Source of the DNA: Oscillibacter sp.
GTDB lineage: Bacteria; Bacillota; Clostridia; Oscillospirales; Oscillospiraceae
Direction: 5' to 3'
Assembly (NCBI GenBank): GCA_022795445.1
Contig: JAAWGR010000008.1
Span: 1 to 64,000 of the forward strand
DNA: 64,000 nt
Shown here: piece by piece, positions 29,438-37,768 of the stretch
How the letters are laid out: each line of letters begins with the position of its first letter
Position numbering within the stretch: position 1 is the stretch's first letter
Notes under the pieces: generated by a model
What the model was told of the DNA's origin: nothing
The model's database searches: none
The model's input: only the letters and a program-made list of their open reading frames with translations
Position numbers and translations under genes: made by a program

Positions 29438-30058
29438 ATGAATGCAAGATGGAAACGGAATGTAGTAGTTGCCACAATGGCGGTGCTGGTCTGTGCGGCA
29501 GTAGCGCTGAATTGGAAGTACACTGGCCAGGATGTAACTGATGCAGCCGGCAAAATTCTCGGAGAGGCAACGTTAGTATCCAAGCAGAACGAAACTGGTG
29601 AACCGTCTGACGGTACTGTCCCTGGAACAGACAGCGAAACTGGAGAAACAGGAGAAGATGCAGAAACTGGCTTTCTGACAGATGAGACAGAAGTTTACAC
29701 CGGTTCCGACTACTTCGCATCCGCCCGGCTGACCCGCCAGCAGGCTCGGGACAACGCCATTTCCCTGCTGCAAGAGGCAGCGGCGCAGGAAAATGCCGAT
29801 CAGGCAGTTGCAAACGAGGCGTCAGAGGGTATCCAGGTTCTGGCATCGTACACCTTGAAGGAAGCACAGATCGAAAATCTAGTTACCGCCAAGGGCTATG
29901 CCGACTGTGTTGCTTTCATGAGCGACGAAAGCGTAAGTGTGGTCGTTTCCACCGAAAGCGGCGAGCTGACGGCGGAGGACGTTGCAAAGATCAAAGACAT
30001 CACCATGTCCGAAACCGGATTTTCTGCCAATGGAATTAAGATCATGGCGTCAAATTAG
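29438..30058 (+). CDS. spoIIIAH: Stage III sporulation protein AH
   Basis: 206 aa. An N-terminal membrane helix (VVVATMAVLVCAAVALNW) is followed by a Glu/Thr/Gly-rich linker and a ring-building domain beginning DYFASARLTRQQARDNAISLLQEA. The family's C-terminal EAQIENLVTAKGYADCVAFMSDESVSVVV is clear. It pairs with forespore SpoIIQ in Bacillus; no spoIIQ is in the window. ATG follows GGAGGAGG, 23 bp after spoIIIAG. A longer in-frame extension upstream only shadows spoIIIAG. Last gene of the operon. Confidence 0.96.
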   Translation: MNARWKRNVVVATMAVLVCAAVALNWKYTGQDVTDAAGKILGEATLVSKQNETGEPSDGTVPGTDSETGETGEDAETGFLTDETEVYTGSDYFASARLTRQQARDNAISLLQEAAAQENADQAVANEASEGIQVLASYTLKEAQIENLVTAKGYADCVAFMSDESVSVVVSTESGELTAEDVAKIKDITMSETGFSANGIKIMASN

Positions 30059-30061
30059 TAG

Positions 30062-30090
30062 TTGTAATTTTTACCGGGATATGATAAGAT
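30062..30090 (+). promoter_or_regulatory. Possible promoter of the Asp23-nusB unit
   Basis: TTGTAA (30062-30067) and TAAGAT (30085-30090), spacer 17 bp. It lies between the spoIIIA operon and housekeeping genes, where a separate vegetative promoter is expected. Confidence 0.5.
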
Positions 30091-30151
30091 ACTTCCGAAT
30101 AATTGAGCAAGGTTTTAATTTTACCAAGGATGTTATAAGGAGAGTTGTGCA

Positions 30152-30529
30152 ATGGCCGAAAGCAAGGAATACATGACCCTGCCAGAGGAAAACGGCAGCA
30201 TCAATATCGCGGAGGAAGTCATCGCTGCCATCGCCGTGGGTGCAGTCCGGGAAGTGGAGGGCGTCGCAGGTATGATGACCTCCCTGGGCGGCAGTGTGAG
30301 CGATTTGGTGACAAATCGGAAGAACGCACAGAAGAGTATCAGGGGCGTAAAGATCGATATGACCGGCGCGGCTTTGACATTGGATTTGTATGTAACTGTG
30401 CAGTATGGGCACCCCATCCCCGAGGTCGCACGGAACGCCCAGACGGCAGTATCCTCTTCGGTGGAGGCCATGACTGGCTGTGCTGTGGAGGCGGTCAATA
30501 TTCACGTCGGCGGCGTGACATTGAGCTGA
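30152..30529 (+). CDS. Asp23/Gls24 family envelope stress response protein
   Basis: 125 aa, YqhY-like. Family features are NGSINIAEEVIAAIAVGAVREVEGV and IDMTGAALTLDLYVTVQYGHPIPEVARNAQTAV. The protein is soluble. In Bacillus and many Clostridia this gene sits upstream of nusB, as here, and has been tied to fatty acid and envelope homeostasis. ATG follows AAGGAGAG. Confidence 0.95.
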   Translation: MAESKEYMTLPEENGSINIAEEVIAAIAVGAVREVEGVAGMMTSLGGSVSDLVTNRKNAQKSIRGVKIDMTGAALTLDLYVTVQYGHPIPEVARNAQTAVSSSVEAMTGCAVEAVNIHVGGVTLS

Positions 30530-30569
30530 AAAACATCCGCTAATATGCTGCAAAGGACGTTAAAAGTTT

Positions 30570-31019
30570 ATGGTACGGAACACCGCCCGGGAGATTGCCA
30601 TCCATCTCTCTTATGAATTGAGTTTCACCGATAAGACCGTCGATGTGCTGCTGGACCAGCGTTTAACGGCGGAAGCTTTCGCTGAATGGGCAGAGGAGGA
30701 CCCCCTTTACCGGGAGGCCCCCGACACTATACAAACCACCTATATCCGCCGTCTGGTCAAAGGCGTAGATGAACATGGTGCAGAGCTGGACGGCTATATC
30801 GAAAAATACGCCAAGGGCTGGCGCTTCGCCCGCATCCCTCTGGTGGCTTCAGCCATCATGCGGGTGGCGATGTATGAAATCTTGTACATGCCGGACATTC
30901 CTAACGGCGCGGCGATCAACGAGGCCGTAGAGATCGCTAAGAAGTATGAGACGCTGGAAACCGTGAAATTTATCAACGGGATTCTGGGCAGTTTTGTGCG
31001 GCAGGAAATCGCAGAATAA
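30570..31019 (+). CDS. nusB: Transcription antitermination factor NusB
   Basis: 149 aa. An all-helical RNA-binding protein that joins NusE/S10 in rRNA antitermination complexes. Typical parts are NTAREIAIHLSYELSF at the N-terminus and RIPLVASAIMRVAMYEILYMPDIPNGAAINEAVEIAKKYETLETVKFINGILGSF toward the end. It follows Asp23 by 40 bp and precedes a hairpin. The weak ribosome binding site (GGACGTTAA) is unusual for this genome. Confidence 0.95.
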   Translation: MVRNTAREIAIHLSYELSFTDKTVDVLLDQRLTAEAFAEWAEEDPLYREAPDTIQTTYIRRLVKGVDEHGAELDGYIEKYAKGWRFARIPLVASAIMRVAMYEILYMPDIPNGAAINEAVEIAKKYETLETVKFINGILGSFVRQEIAE

Positions 31020-31028
31020 ACAAAAATT

Positions 31029-31075
31029 GGCAGAGCGGAGACGGTAAACACCGTTTTTCCGGCTCTGCCTCTTTC
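31029..31075 (+). terminator. Probable terminator after nusB
   Basis: GGCAGAGC (31029-31036) pairs with GCTCTGCC (31062-31069), with GGA/TCC and ACGGT/ACCGT pairing inside. The tail TCTTTCC is only moderately T-rich, so some read-through to the next genes is likely. Confidence 0.6.
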
Positions 31076-31103
31076 CGTGGGCAGATGGAGGGGAGTACAG
31101 GCA

Positions 31104-31781
31104 ATGGCAAGAGAGGCTGTTTGGGAAATTCGGAAACTCATAACATATGCGCCGCTGGCCATTGGGATTGTCTTAGGCGTCCTGTGTTTGGTGGAGGCAG
31201 ATGATCGGCTGTTCCTTTTTACAATTATCCTTCTGATGCTTGGCATAGTTCCTATTATTATTTTTTTCGAGGACAACCCCCTTCCGCTGGTGCTGGGCGG
31301 CTTGTTTACCCTTGCATCAGGCATTTTCCTATGTTATTTTATTTATACGGTTTCTGCGCCTCTGGAGCAAGAAGAATTAACAGAAATTCAGGGGACATTT
31401 GCGTCTATCCGTATAATCCGTCGGCGTGGGCTGGATGATTACTGCATCCAACTTCAAGGCGACAATACCCCTTACCGCGGATTGACATTCTTGGATTTTC
31501 CGGGGGTAGCAATCTCCGAAACGGCCCAGGAAGGCGACACTGTGGAAATTCTATACAGCGAAGGGCAACGGAGCCGCAGCATTTATGCTTTCCGCTTAAA
31601 CGGAAGGGATTTTCTATCTTATGAGACAACCTGCCGTGCCAGAGATGAAAACCGGAAAGCCGCGTGGTTTCTTTTGATTATCCCGGCGGCAGTGTGTATA
31701 TTCCGGCTATGGGGTGCTTTCCAGATTTCCAGGAAACAATCTTACCGGAAACAATATCGCTACACTGGGCGGCGACGGTAA
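31104..31781 (+). CDS. Integral membrane protein of unknown function
   Basis: 225 aa. Three N-terminal membrane helices (about 16-32, 37-54, 58-80), a soluble beta-rich domain (about 90-180; IQGTFASIRIIRRRGLDDYCIQLQGDN, GDTVEILYSEGQRSRSIYAFRLNGRDFL), and a fourth helix (about 193-210) followed by a basic tail. The soluble part looks like an OB- or PH-like fold, an inference. ATG 31104 was preferred over an in-frame GTG at 31077 because GGAGGGGAG lies before it. It is 22 bp upstream of xseA and may share its transcript. Confidence 0.7.
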   Translation: MAREAVWEIRKLITYAPLAIGIVLGVLCLVEADDRLFLFTIILLMLGIVPIIIFFEDNPLPLVLGGLFTLASGIFLCYFIYTVSAPLEQEELTEIQGTFASIRIIRRRGLDDYCIQLQGDNTPYRGLTFLDFPGVAISETAQEGDTVEILYSEGQRSRSIYAFRLNGRDFLSYETTCRARDENRKAAWFLLIIPAAVCIFRLWGAFQISRKQSYRKQYRYTGRRR

Positions 31782-31803
31782 GAACCGAACAAAGGAGATT
31801 TGC

Positions 31804-33021
31804 ATGGAACAACATATTTTCAGCGTCACAGAGCTGAACCAGACAATCAAAGATTTGTTGGACGCTACGCCGAAGCTTCAAAACCTCTATGTCCGAGGTG
31901 AGCTTTCCAATTATAAGGTATATCCATCTGGACATCATTATTTTACCCTGAAAGACAAAGAGGGCGCTTTGCGCTGCGTGATGTTTCGTGGGCAAGCATC
32001 CAAATTGCGTTTTCGTCCCGACAATGGCATGAAAGTTATCCTGCAGGGGCGTGTCACTGTGTTTGCGCGGGATGGAGCCTACCAGCTCTACTGCAACGCC
32101 ATTACCCCAGAGGGTACAGGCGACCTGGCGGTTGCTTTCGAGCAGCTGAAAGCGAAATTGTACACTGAGGGATTATTTGACCCGGCCCACAAAAAGCCTC
32201 TGCCGCGCTATCCAGAAAAAATCGCCATTATCACCTCATCCGCCGGCGCCGCAGTACATGACATAATCCGGATTTTGAATCGGCGGTATCCCCTGGCAAA
32301 AGTGATTTTATTACCTGTCCGCGTCCAGGGCGCGGAGGCTCCGCCGGAAATTGTCGGAGCTATCCGCTACGCCAACCGCTGGAAAATTGGCGACGTCATC
32401 ATTACAGGCCGAGGCGGTGGTTCCATCGAAGACCTCTGGGCCTTCAATGATGAACGTGTTGCCCGTGCGATCTACGAATCGGAGCTGCCAGTCATCTCTG
32501 CCGTAGGCCACGAGCCAGACATCACCATTGCTGACTTTGTTGCAGACGCCCGCGCCTCAACGCCTTCCAACGCGGCAGAAATTGCTGTACCGGACCAATT
32601 AGAGCTCCAGAGATGGCTGCGAAATTCCAGTATACGCATAGAGCAAGCACAAACTGCTCGCCTCACAGCACTTCGCCAGCATTTGAACACCCTGGCATCT
32701 ACCCGTGTGATGCAGAATCATCTTTCCTATATACAAGATAAACGGATGGAGTTGGTTCATCTTCAGCAGCGGTTGTTGGACTTGTCCAGTGGACAGGTTT
32801 CCCGAAAGCGGGCACGGTTTTCCACCCTGGCGGCAGCAATGGATGCAATGAGCCCACTGAAGGTACTGGGCAGAGGCTATGCCATGGTCCAGGGGCCATC
32901 TGGCAAGATTCTGCGAAGCTATCAGGACACAGCTCCAGGAGAACAAGTATCTGTCACTTTAGGCGCTGGTGGTTTGATAGCTATTGTACAGCAAACCTAC
33001 GAAAAGGAGAAAAAGCAATGA
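31804..33021 (+). CDS. xseA: Exodeoxyribonuclease VII large subunit
   Basis: 405 aa. The catalytic subunit of the single-strand DNA exonuclease. An N-terminal OB-fold domain (SVTELNQTIKDLLDATPKLQNLYVRGELSNYK, HHYFTLKD) precedes the catalytic domain with PRYPEKIAIITSSAGAAVHDI, GRGGGSIEDLWAFNDE and ISAVGHEPDITIADFVADARASTPSNAAE. A coiled-coil region follows and the C-terminus has LGRGYAMV. The ATG at 31804 follows AAAGGAG. It overlaps xseB by 4 bp. Confidence 0.97.
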   Translation: MEQHIFSVTELNQTIKDLLDATPKLQNLYVRGELSNYKVYPSGHHYFTLKDKEGALRCVMFRGQASKLRFRPDNGMKVILQGRVTVFARDGAYQLYCNAITPEGTGDLAVAFEQLKAKLYTEGLFDPAHKKPLPRYPEKIAIITSSAGAAVHDIIRILNRRYPLAKVILLPVRVQGAEAPPEIVGAIRYANRWKIGDVIITGRGGGSIEDLWAFNDERVARAIYESELPVISAVGHEPDITIADFVADARASTPSNAAEIAVPDQLELQRWLRNSSIRIEQAQTARLTALRQHLNTLASTRVMQNHLSYIQDKRMELVHLQQRLLDLSSGQVSRKRARFSTLAAAMDAMSPLKVLGRGYAMVQGPSGKILRSYQDTAPGEQVSVTLGAGGLIAIVQQTYEKEKKQ

Positions 33022-33260
33022 GTGAGAAAAAGATGTCGTTTGAGCAGCAGATCATCCGCTTAGAGGAAATCGTTGCAGCACTGGAAAAGGGCGATGCGCA
33101 GCTGTCCGATTCCTTGGTTCTGTTCGAAGAAGGGACAAAACTGATCACCGCCTGTTCTAAGGAACTGGATCAAGCAGAACAGCAGGTTGTGAAACTGATG
33201 AAAAGCGCGGACGGAACACCCGCAGAGCTGCCGTTTGAATCCGGGGAACAAGAGGGATAG
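33018..33260 (+). CDS. xseB: Exodeoxyribonuclease VII small subunit
   Basis: 80 aa. SFEQQIIRLEEIVAALEKGDAQLSDSLVLFEEG is the family signature; the protein is a helical hairpin that binds XseA. It overlaps xseA (ATGA) and is followed 3 bp later by ispA. Confidence 0.97.
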   Translation: MSEKKMSFEQQIIRLEEIVAALEKGDAQLSDSLVLFEEGTKLITACSKELDQAEQQVVKLMKSADGTPAELPFESGEQEG

Positions 33261-33263
33261 CCG

Positions 33264-34160
33264 ATGGATTTCACAAAAGAACTCGACACCGCCCGGCAGC
33301 TGGTAGAAAACCGCCTGACGGCATTTTTTCCTGGCAGCGGACTTGCAGAAGCCATGCGCTACAGTCTCCTGGCAGGCGGTAAGCGCATTCGTCCCATCTT
33401 AACGATGAAATTCTGTGAAGCGGCAGGAGGCACCATGGAAGAGGGGTTGGATTTTGGCTGTGGTATTGAAATGCTGCACACGTACTCGTTGATTCACGAT
33501 GATTTACCTTGCATGGACAACGATGATCTTCGCCGCGGCAAACCAACAAATCATATTATTTTTGGCGAATGTACCGCTGCACTGGCAGGTGACGCCTTAC
33601 AAGCGGCAGCCTTCCAGACTGTGCTGTCCGCCGAAGGCACATGGCGGCACGGCGGCGCGGCCTCTAAGGCGCTGGCAGCAAAGCTGCTGGCAGAAGCCGC
33701 CGGCCTGGAAGGCATGTGCGGAGGCCAATATTGGGACACCTTACCTGTGAAAGCCCCCCGTACTGTGGAGCAGCTGACTGCGATCAATGACAAAAAAACC
33801 GGTGCGCTCTTGCGCGCAGCATGTATGATGGGTGTAGCAGCTTCTCTTGGTCATAGGGATGTTGATAGCGTTTGTATGGAGGCTGCACAGAATTATGCAA
33901 CGAATTTAGGCCTTGCATTTCAAATCCAGGACAATCTCCTAGATGCAACCTCCACTACGGAAACCCTGGGAAAACCAGTTGGTTCTGATGAGGCAAATCA
34001 CAAGACCACCTATGTAACGTTGCTGGGCGTTGAGGAATGTACCCATCAAGTACAAGCCTATACCGCCAAGGCCAAAGCCGCACTGGAACGTGGAACCTGG
34101 CCAGGTGGTACAACGTTTTTATGCACACTCGCGGACAGCCTTGCGGAACGAACCAACTGA
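33264..34160 (+). CDS. ispA: Polyprenyl synthetase (farnesyl/geranyl diphosphate synthase)
   Basis: 298 aa. It condenses isopentenyl diphosphate with allylic diphosphates. The first Asp-rich motif is DDLPCMD (79-85) with the following NDDLRRGKPTNH; the second is QIQDNLLD. GGKRIRPIL supplies the diphosphate-binding Lys/Arg. Short-chain specificity is inferred from the class. It is in the common xseA-xseB-ispA order, but dxs, which often follows, is missing here. Confidence 0.95.
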   Translation: MDFTKELDTARQLVENRLTAFFPGSGLAEAMRYSLLAGGKRIRPILTMKFCEAAGGTMEEGLDFGCGIEMLHTYSLIHDDLPCMDNDDLRRGKPTNHIIFGECTAALAGDALQAAAFQTVLSAEGTWRHGGAASKALAAKLLAEAAGLEGMCGGQYWDTLPVKAPRTVEQLTAINDKKTGALLRAACMMGVAASLGHRDVDSVCMEAAQNYATNLGLAFQIQDNLLDATSTTETLGKPVGSDEANHKTTYVTLLGVEECTHQVQAYTAKAKAALERGTWPGGTTFLCTLADSLAERTN

Positions 34161-34183
34161 GGCCATTCGAGCCTGCTTGAAAA
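34159..34183 (+). repeat. Short repeat downstream of ispA, second copy downstream of ispF
   Basis: GAGGCCATTCGAGCCTGCTTGAAAA resembles the segment at 43210-43234; the two share the exact core AGCCTGCTTGAAA and flanking GAGGC and TTC. The copy here starts within the ispA stop codon. Confidence 0.4.
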
Positions 34184-34210
34184 AACACGTATGAATTCTA
34201 CAGAATCTGT

Positions 34211-34241
34211 GGTATAATAGCCACTGTGTGGCTATTATACC
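34211..34241 (+). promoter_or_regulatory. Perfect 13-bp inverted repeat with extended -10 upstream of the RpiR gene
   Basis: GGTATAATAGCCA (34211-34223) faces TGGCTATTATACC (34229-34241) across CTGTG. The left arm contains TATAAT preceded by TGG (an extended -10, 34210-34218), so transcription would begin near the centre of the palindrome. It may be the operator of the RpiR regulator downstream. No T tract follows, so a terminator is less likely. Confidence 0.6.
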
Positions 34242-34331
34242 TTACATACTCCTTTATAAATTCAACAGGATACCATAACAAAGGAGCATCAAGCGGCCTG
34301 GAGCAGAGCCGCAGCAAAAGAGGGACGCATT

Positions 34332-35198
34332 GTGGCGAAAAGTATATTACATACCATTGAAAACAAGCGGAACAAGTTTTCCAGAGGACAAAAACGGATT
34401 GCAGCTTATATTTTGGAGCATTACGACAAAGCAGCTTTTATGACTGCCAGCCGTTTGGGCGGACTGGTCGGCGTCAGCGAATCCACCGTGGTACGGTTCG
34501 CTTTTGAATTGGGTTATGACGGCTATCCCAATATGCAGCGGGCCTTACAGGAAATGCTCCGCAGCCGTCTGACCTCTACCCAGCGTATCCAGGCGGCGGG
34601 GGACATTTTTGCCAGCCAGGATCTTCTGGGCGCTGTTTTACAGTCGGATATTGATAAACTCCGGCAAGTAGTCAGCGAAGCTGACCGAAACGATTTTAAC
34701 AAGGTTGTCGACTATATCCGGGAAGCTAAGCATATCTACATATTAGGCGTCCGGTCGTCCTCCTTTGTGGCAGGCTATCTGCATTTTTATATGCACCTAC
34801 TTTTTCAGAATGTAACTTTAGTACAGTCCAGCGCTGCCGGGGAAATTTTTGAGCAGCTCTTCCGTATCAGCAAAGAAGATGTTATGATTGCCATCAGTTT
34901 TCCACGATACTCCAAGATTACCGTCAATACGGTGAAATTTGCTCGGGACCGGGGTGCTGGGATTATCGCAATTACTGACAACGCCCTTTCACCCATCTAT
35001 CAGATCTCCGACGGGGCACTGTTAGCCCCCTGTGAGATGATCTCCTTTGTAGACTCTATGGTTGCGCCGCTGTCGCTAATCAATGCTTTGTTGGTGGCTC
35101 TAGCAAGCCGCAGGGGAGCAGATGTATCAGCAACCTTTGCAGAACTGGAAGACATTTGGAACGAATACGGCGTGTTTGGAAGAACGGATGATGAGTAA
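34332..35198 (+). CDS. MurR/RpiR family transcriptional regulator
   Basis: 288 aa. An N-terminal HTH_6 domain (KFSRGQKRIAAYILEHYDKAAFMTASRLGGLVGVSESTVVRFAFELGYDGYPNMQ, to about residue 77) is joined to a C-terminal SIS sugar-phosphate-binding domain (about 120-255; IYILGVRSSSFVAGYLHF, VMIAISFPRYSKITVNTVKFARDRGAGIIAITD). The inducing sugar phosphate is unknown. The GTG at 34332 follows AGAGGGA. It overlaps the flavoprotein gene by 8 bp, which suggests coupling, but no sugar-catabolic gene is nearby. Confidence 0.93.
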   Translation: MAKSILHTIENKRNKFSRGQKRIAAYILEHYDKAAFMTASRLGGLVGVSESTVVRFAFELGYDGYPNMQRALQEMLRSRLTSTQRIQAAGDIFASQDLLGAVLQSDIDKLRQVVSEADRNDFNKVVDYIREAKHIYILGVRSSSFVAGYLHFYMHLLFQNVTLVQSSAAGEIFEQLFRISKEDVMIAISFPRYSKITVNTVKFARDRGAGIIAITDNALSPIYQISDGALLAPCEMISFVDSMVAPLSLINALLVALASRRGADVSATFAELEDIWNEYGVFGRTDDE

Positions 35199-36459
35199 AG
35201 AAGTTTTGGTAATCGGCGGCGGGGCCGCTGGAATGATGGCTACGATCACAGCGGCAGAAGAGGGTGCCTCCGTCACCCTTTTGGAGCCAAATGAACGTTT
35301 AGGTAAGAAATTGAATATTACCGGCAAGGGCCGCTGTAATGTAACCAATAATGCTGGTTTGGAAGAATTGTTGGCGCATGTTCCCTGTAATGGAAAATTC
35401 CTTTACAGTGCTTTCTCCCGTTTTGACGGAAGGGACTCTATAGCATTTTTCGAGGCCCTAGGCGTTCCGCTGAAAACCGAGCGAGGCAACCGGGTGTTTC
35501 CAGTTTCTGACTGTGCCTTCGATGTCAGCGCAGCTTTGGAACGAAGGTTGAAAGCACGCAAAGTAACAATCATTCAAGATCGTGCACAGTCCTTGGAAAT
35601 TGTAGATGGAGTCCTCTGTGGTGTAAAAGGGGCGCAACGGCGTTACTTAGCCAGTAGAGTGATTTTGGCAACTGGCGGTGTATCCTATCCAGCAACCGGT
35701 TCCACTGGCGATGGTCACCGTATGGCCGCTGCCGCCGGGCACACCATCACGCCGCTGCAAGGTTCTCTGGTTCCGCTGCAAGCGCCGGGATGCGCCGTAT
35801 TACAAGGTTTGAGTCTGCGGAATATTGGCTTGACGGTCTTTGAAAATGGAAAGAAAATCTACACAGATTTCGGCGAGCTACTGTTTACACACTTTGGTGT
35901 CAGCGGACCGCTAGTATTGTCGGCATCCGCCCACATGCGGCACTTTCACAAAAAAACCTACCAACTGGAAATCGACCTCAAACCCGCTTTAGATGAAGCG
36001 GTATTGGACCGCCGTTTGTTGTCTGATTTTGAGAAATATGCTAACCACGATTTCATTAACGCTCTGAACGATCTGCTGCCCCGGAAGTTGATCTCAGTAG
36101 TTGTAGAACGCTCTGGCATCCCACCCCGACAGAAAATCCACACATTGACCCGGGAACAGAGGCGGACACTTTTGCATCTTTTAAAGCATTTTACAATTAA
36201 CATCACAGCGCCCCGCCCTGTGGAGGAGGCCATTGTCACCTCCGGCGGTGTAAAGGTGGGGGAAATTAACCCAACCACCATGGAATCAAAGCTTGTAAAG
36301 GGGTTATACTTTGCAGGCGAACTGATTGATGTAGATGCATACACTGGTGGTTTCAACCTGCAAATCGCCTGGGCGACGGGCCGGGCCGCGGGGCGTTCCG
36401 CCGCACACAGTAAAGACAACGATACAACGCGCCACGAGGCGCAGGGAGGTTTATCATGA
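35191..36459 (+). CDS. HI0933-like NAD(P)/FAD-dependent flavoprotein
   Basis: 422 aa. The N-terminal dinucleotide fold has EVLVIGGGAAGMMATITAAEEGASVTLLE, then the family hallmark GKKLNITGKGRCNVTNN. Also present are ILATGGVSYPATGSTGDGHRMA, FGVSGPLVLSASA and the C-terminal GLYFAGELIDVDAYTGGFNLQIAWATGRAAG that closes the FAD site. The group includes BaiN-type and uncharacterised reductases; the substrate cannot be assigned. Two ATGs are adjacent (35188, 35191); the second is better spaced from GGAAG. It overlaps cmk by 4 bp. Confidence 0.93.
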   Translation: MSKEVLVIGGGAAGMMATITAAEEGASVTLLEPNERLGKKLNITGKGRCNVTNNAGLEELLAHVPCNGKFLYSAFSRFDGRDSIAFFEALGVPLKTERGNRVFPVSDCAFDVSAALERRLKARKVTIIQDRAQSLEIVDGVLCGVKGAQRRYLASRVILATGGVSYPATGSTGDGHRMAAAAGHTITPLQGSLVPLQAPGCAVLQGLSLRNIGLTVFENGKKIYTDFGELLFTHFGVSGPLVLSASAHMRHFHKKTYQLEIDLKPALDEAVLDRRLLSDFEKYANHDFINALNDLLPRKLISVVVERSGIPPRQKIHTLTREQRRTLLHLLKHFTINITAPRPVEEAIVTSGGVKVGEINPTTMESKLVKGLYFAGELIDVDAYTGGFNLQIAWATGRAAGRSAAHSKDNDTTRHEAQGGLS

Positions 36460-37130
36460 ACAACATCCGCATTGCTATCGACGGGCCTTCCGGCGCAGGA
36501 AAGAGCACCTTGGCGCAAGCCGCTGCTGCCGCTCTAGGATATATTTACGTTGATACAGGCGCTATCTATCGTACAATCGGCCTTCATATCTGGAAAAGCG
36601 GCGTGGACCCTGCGGACACGGAAGCTGTCATCGCTGAACTTCCCGGTCTCCGGATAGAACTGCACTATGAGGATGGACAGCAGCGGATGCTGCTTAATGG
36701 TCAAGATGTCACCGAAGAAATCCGTCTGCCAGAGGTGTCACAGTATACTTCTGCAGTCTCTGCCATCCCTGCTGTACGGACGTTCCTTTTGGAGATGCAG
36801 CGGGAACTTGCCCGTACCCAAAGCGTTATAATGGATGGCCGGGACATTGGTACAGTGGTTTTGCCAGATGCAGAGGTTAAAATTTTCCTCACAGCTTCCA
36901 CGCAAGCCCGGGCAGAGCGCCGAATGCTGGAGTTGGCGCGCCGGGGTACTCCGCAGGACTATGAAAATGTTTTGAAGGAGATTGAAGAGCGGGACTGGCG
37001 GGATACACACCGTGACGCCGCCCCTTTACAGCAAGCGGCGGATGCGATATTGCTGGACACCACGGCGCTTGACTTCCAGGAAAGTCTGGATGTTTTGCTT
37101 AAAATCGTCCAGGAAAGGGGGCGCACATGA
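36456..37130 (+). CDS. cmk: Cytidylate kinase
   Basis: 224 aa. It phosphorylates CMP and dCMP with ATP. P-loop GPSGAGKST (10-18), YVDTGAIYRTIGLH, and VIMDGRDIGTVVLPDAEVKIFLTAS with the substrate Asp/Arg. It overlaps its neighbours on both sides by ATGA, in the widespread order cmk-acyltransferase-ispH-rpsA. Confidence 0.97.
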   Translation: MNNIRIAIDGPSGAGKSTLAQAAAAALGYIYVDTGAIYRTIGLHIWKSGVDPADTEAVIAELPGLRIELHYEDGQQRMLLNGQDVTEEIRLPEVSQYTSAVSAIPAVRTFLLEMQRELARTQSVIMDGRDIGTVVLPDAEVKIFLTASTQARAERRMLELARRGTPQDYENVLKEIEERDWRDTHRDAAPLQQAADAILLDTTALDFQESLDVLLKIVQERGRT

Positions 37131-37768
37131 AACCATTTAACCGGCTGTTTATCTTTATATATTACGTAGTAGGTTTTATTGCAGACGTGCTGCACCCTGT
37201 TTCCGTAGAGGGGTTGGAAAAACTGCCAAAAAGCGGCGTCCTGCTCTGCCCAAACCACGCAAGTAACTGGGATCCCATCCTTGTGGCGCTGAAGCTGCCA
37301 ATCAATTACCGATTACACATCATGGCAAAAGCAGAACTATTCAAAAACCCTCTGCTGGGCTGGCTTCTGCGGAAGGTTGGCGCTTTCCCTGTCAGCAGGG
37401 GCAACAACGACCTCAGTTCCGTAAAAGCCTCCATGCAGGCCATCAAAAGCGGCGACAATCTTCTAATTTTTCCCGAGGGCACTACAATTCATAACGGCAT
37501 CGGTTACACGGACGGCTTACCTGCCCATGCAAAAGCGGGCGCTGCCATGATCGGCGTACGGACCGGTGCAATCTTGATTCCAGTGTTTGTGGACGGTGAA
37601 AAGAAATTATTCCACCGTACCCGCATCATCTTCGGAGATCCCTACGAACCTCATTATACCGGACGGCGGGGCACCTCCGAGGAAATGCAGCAGATTGCCG
37701 ACGACATTTTAAAAGAAGCCTACGCCTTGGGCGGGCAAATGGTTGGAGGGAAACCGCTGTGCGGGTAA
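37127..37768 (+). CDS. plsC: Lysophospholipid acyltransferase (1-acylglycerol-3-phosphate acyltransferase)
   Basis: 213 aa. The catalytic NHxxxxD motif is NHASNWD (about residues 44-50); the acceptor motif FPEGTT appears as IFPEGTTIHNGIG. An N-terminal hydrophobic segment (LFIFIYYVVGFIADVL) ties it to the membrane, where it adds an acyl chain to lysophosphatidate. It overlaps cmk and, by 10 bp, ispH-rpsA. Confidence 0.95.
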   Translation: MKPFNRLFIFIYYVVGFIADVLHPVSVEGLEKLPKSGVLLCPNHASNWDPILVALKLPINYRLHIMAKAELFKNPLLGWLLRKVGAFPVSRGNNDLSSVKASMQAIKSGDNLLIFPEGTTIHNGIGYTDGLPAHAKAGAAMIGVRTGAILIPVFVDGEKKLFHRTRIIFGDPYEPHYTGRRGTSEEMQQIADDILKEAYALGGQMVGGKPLCG

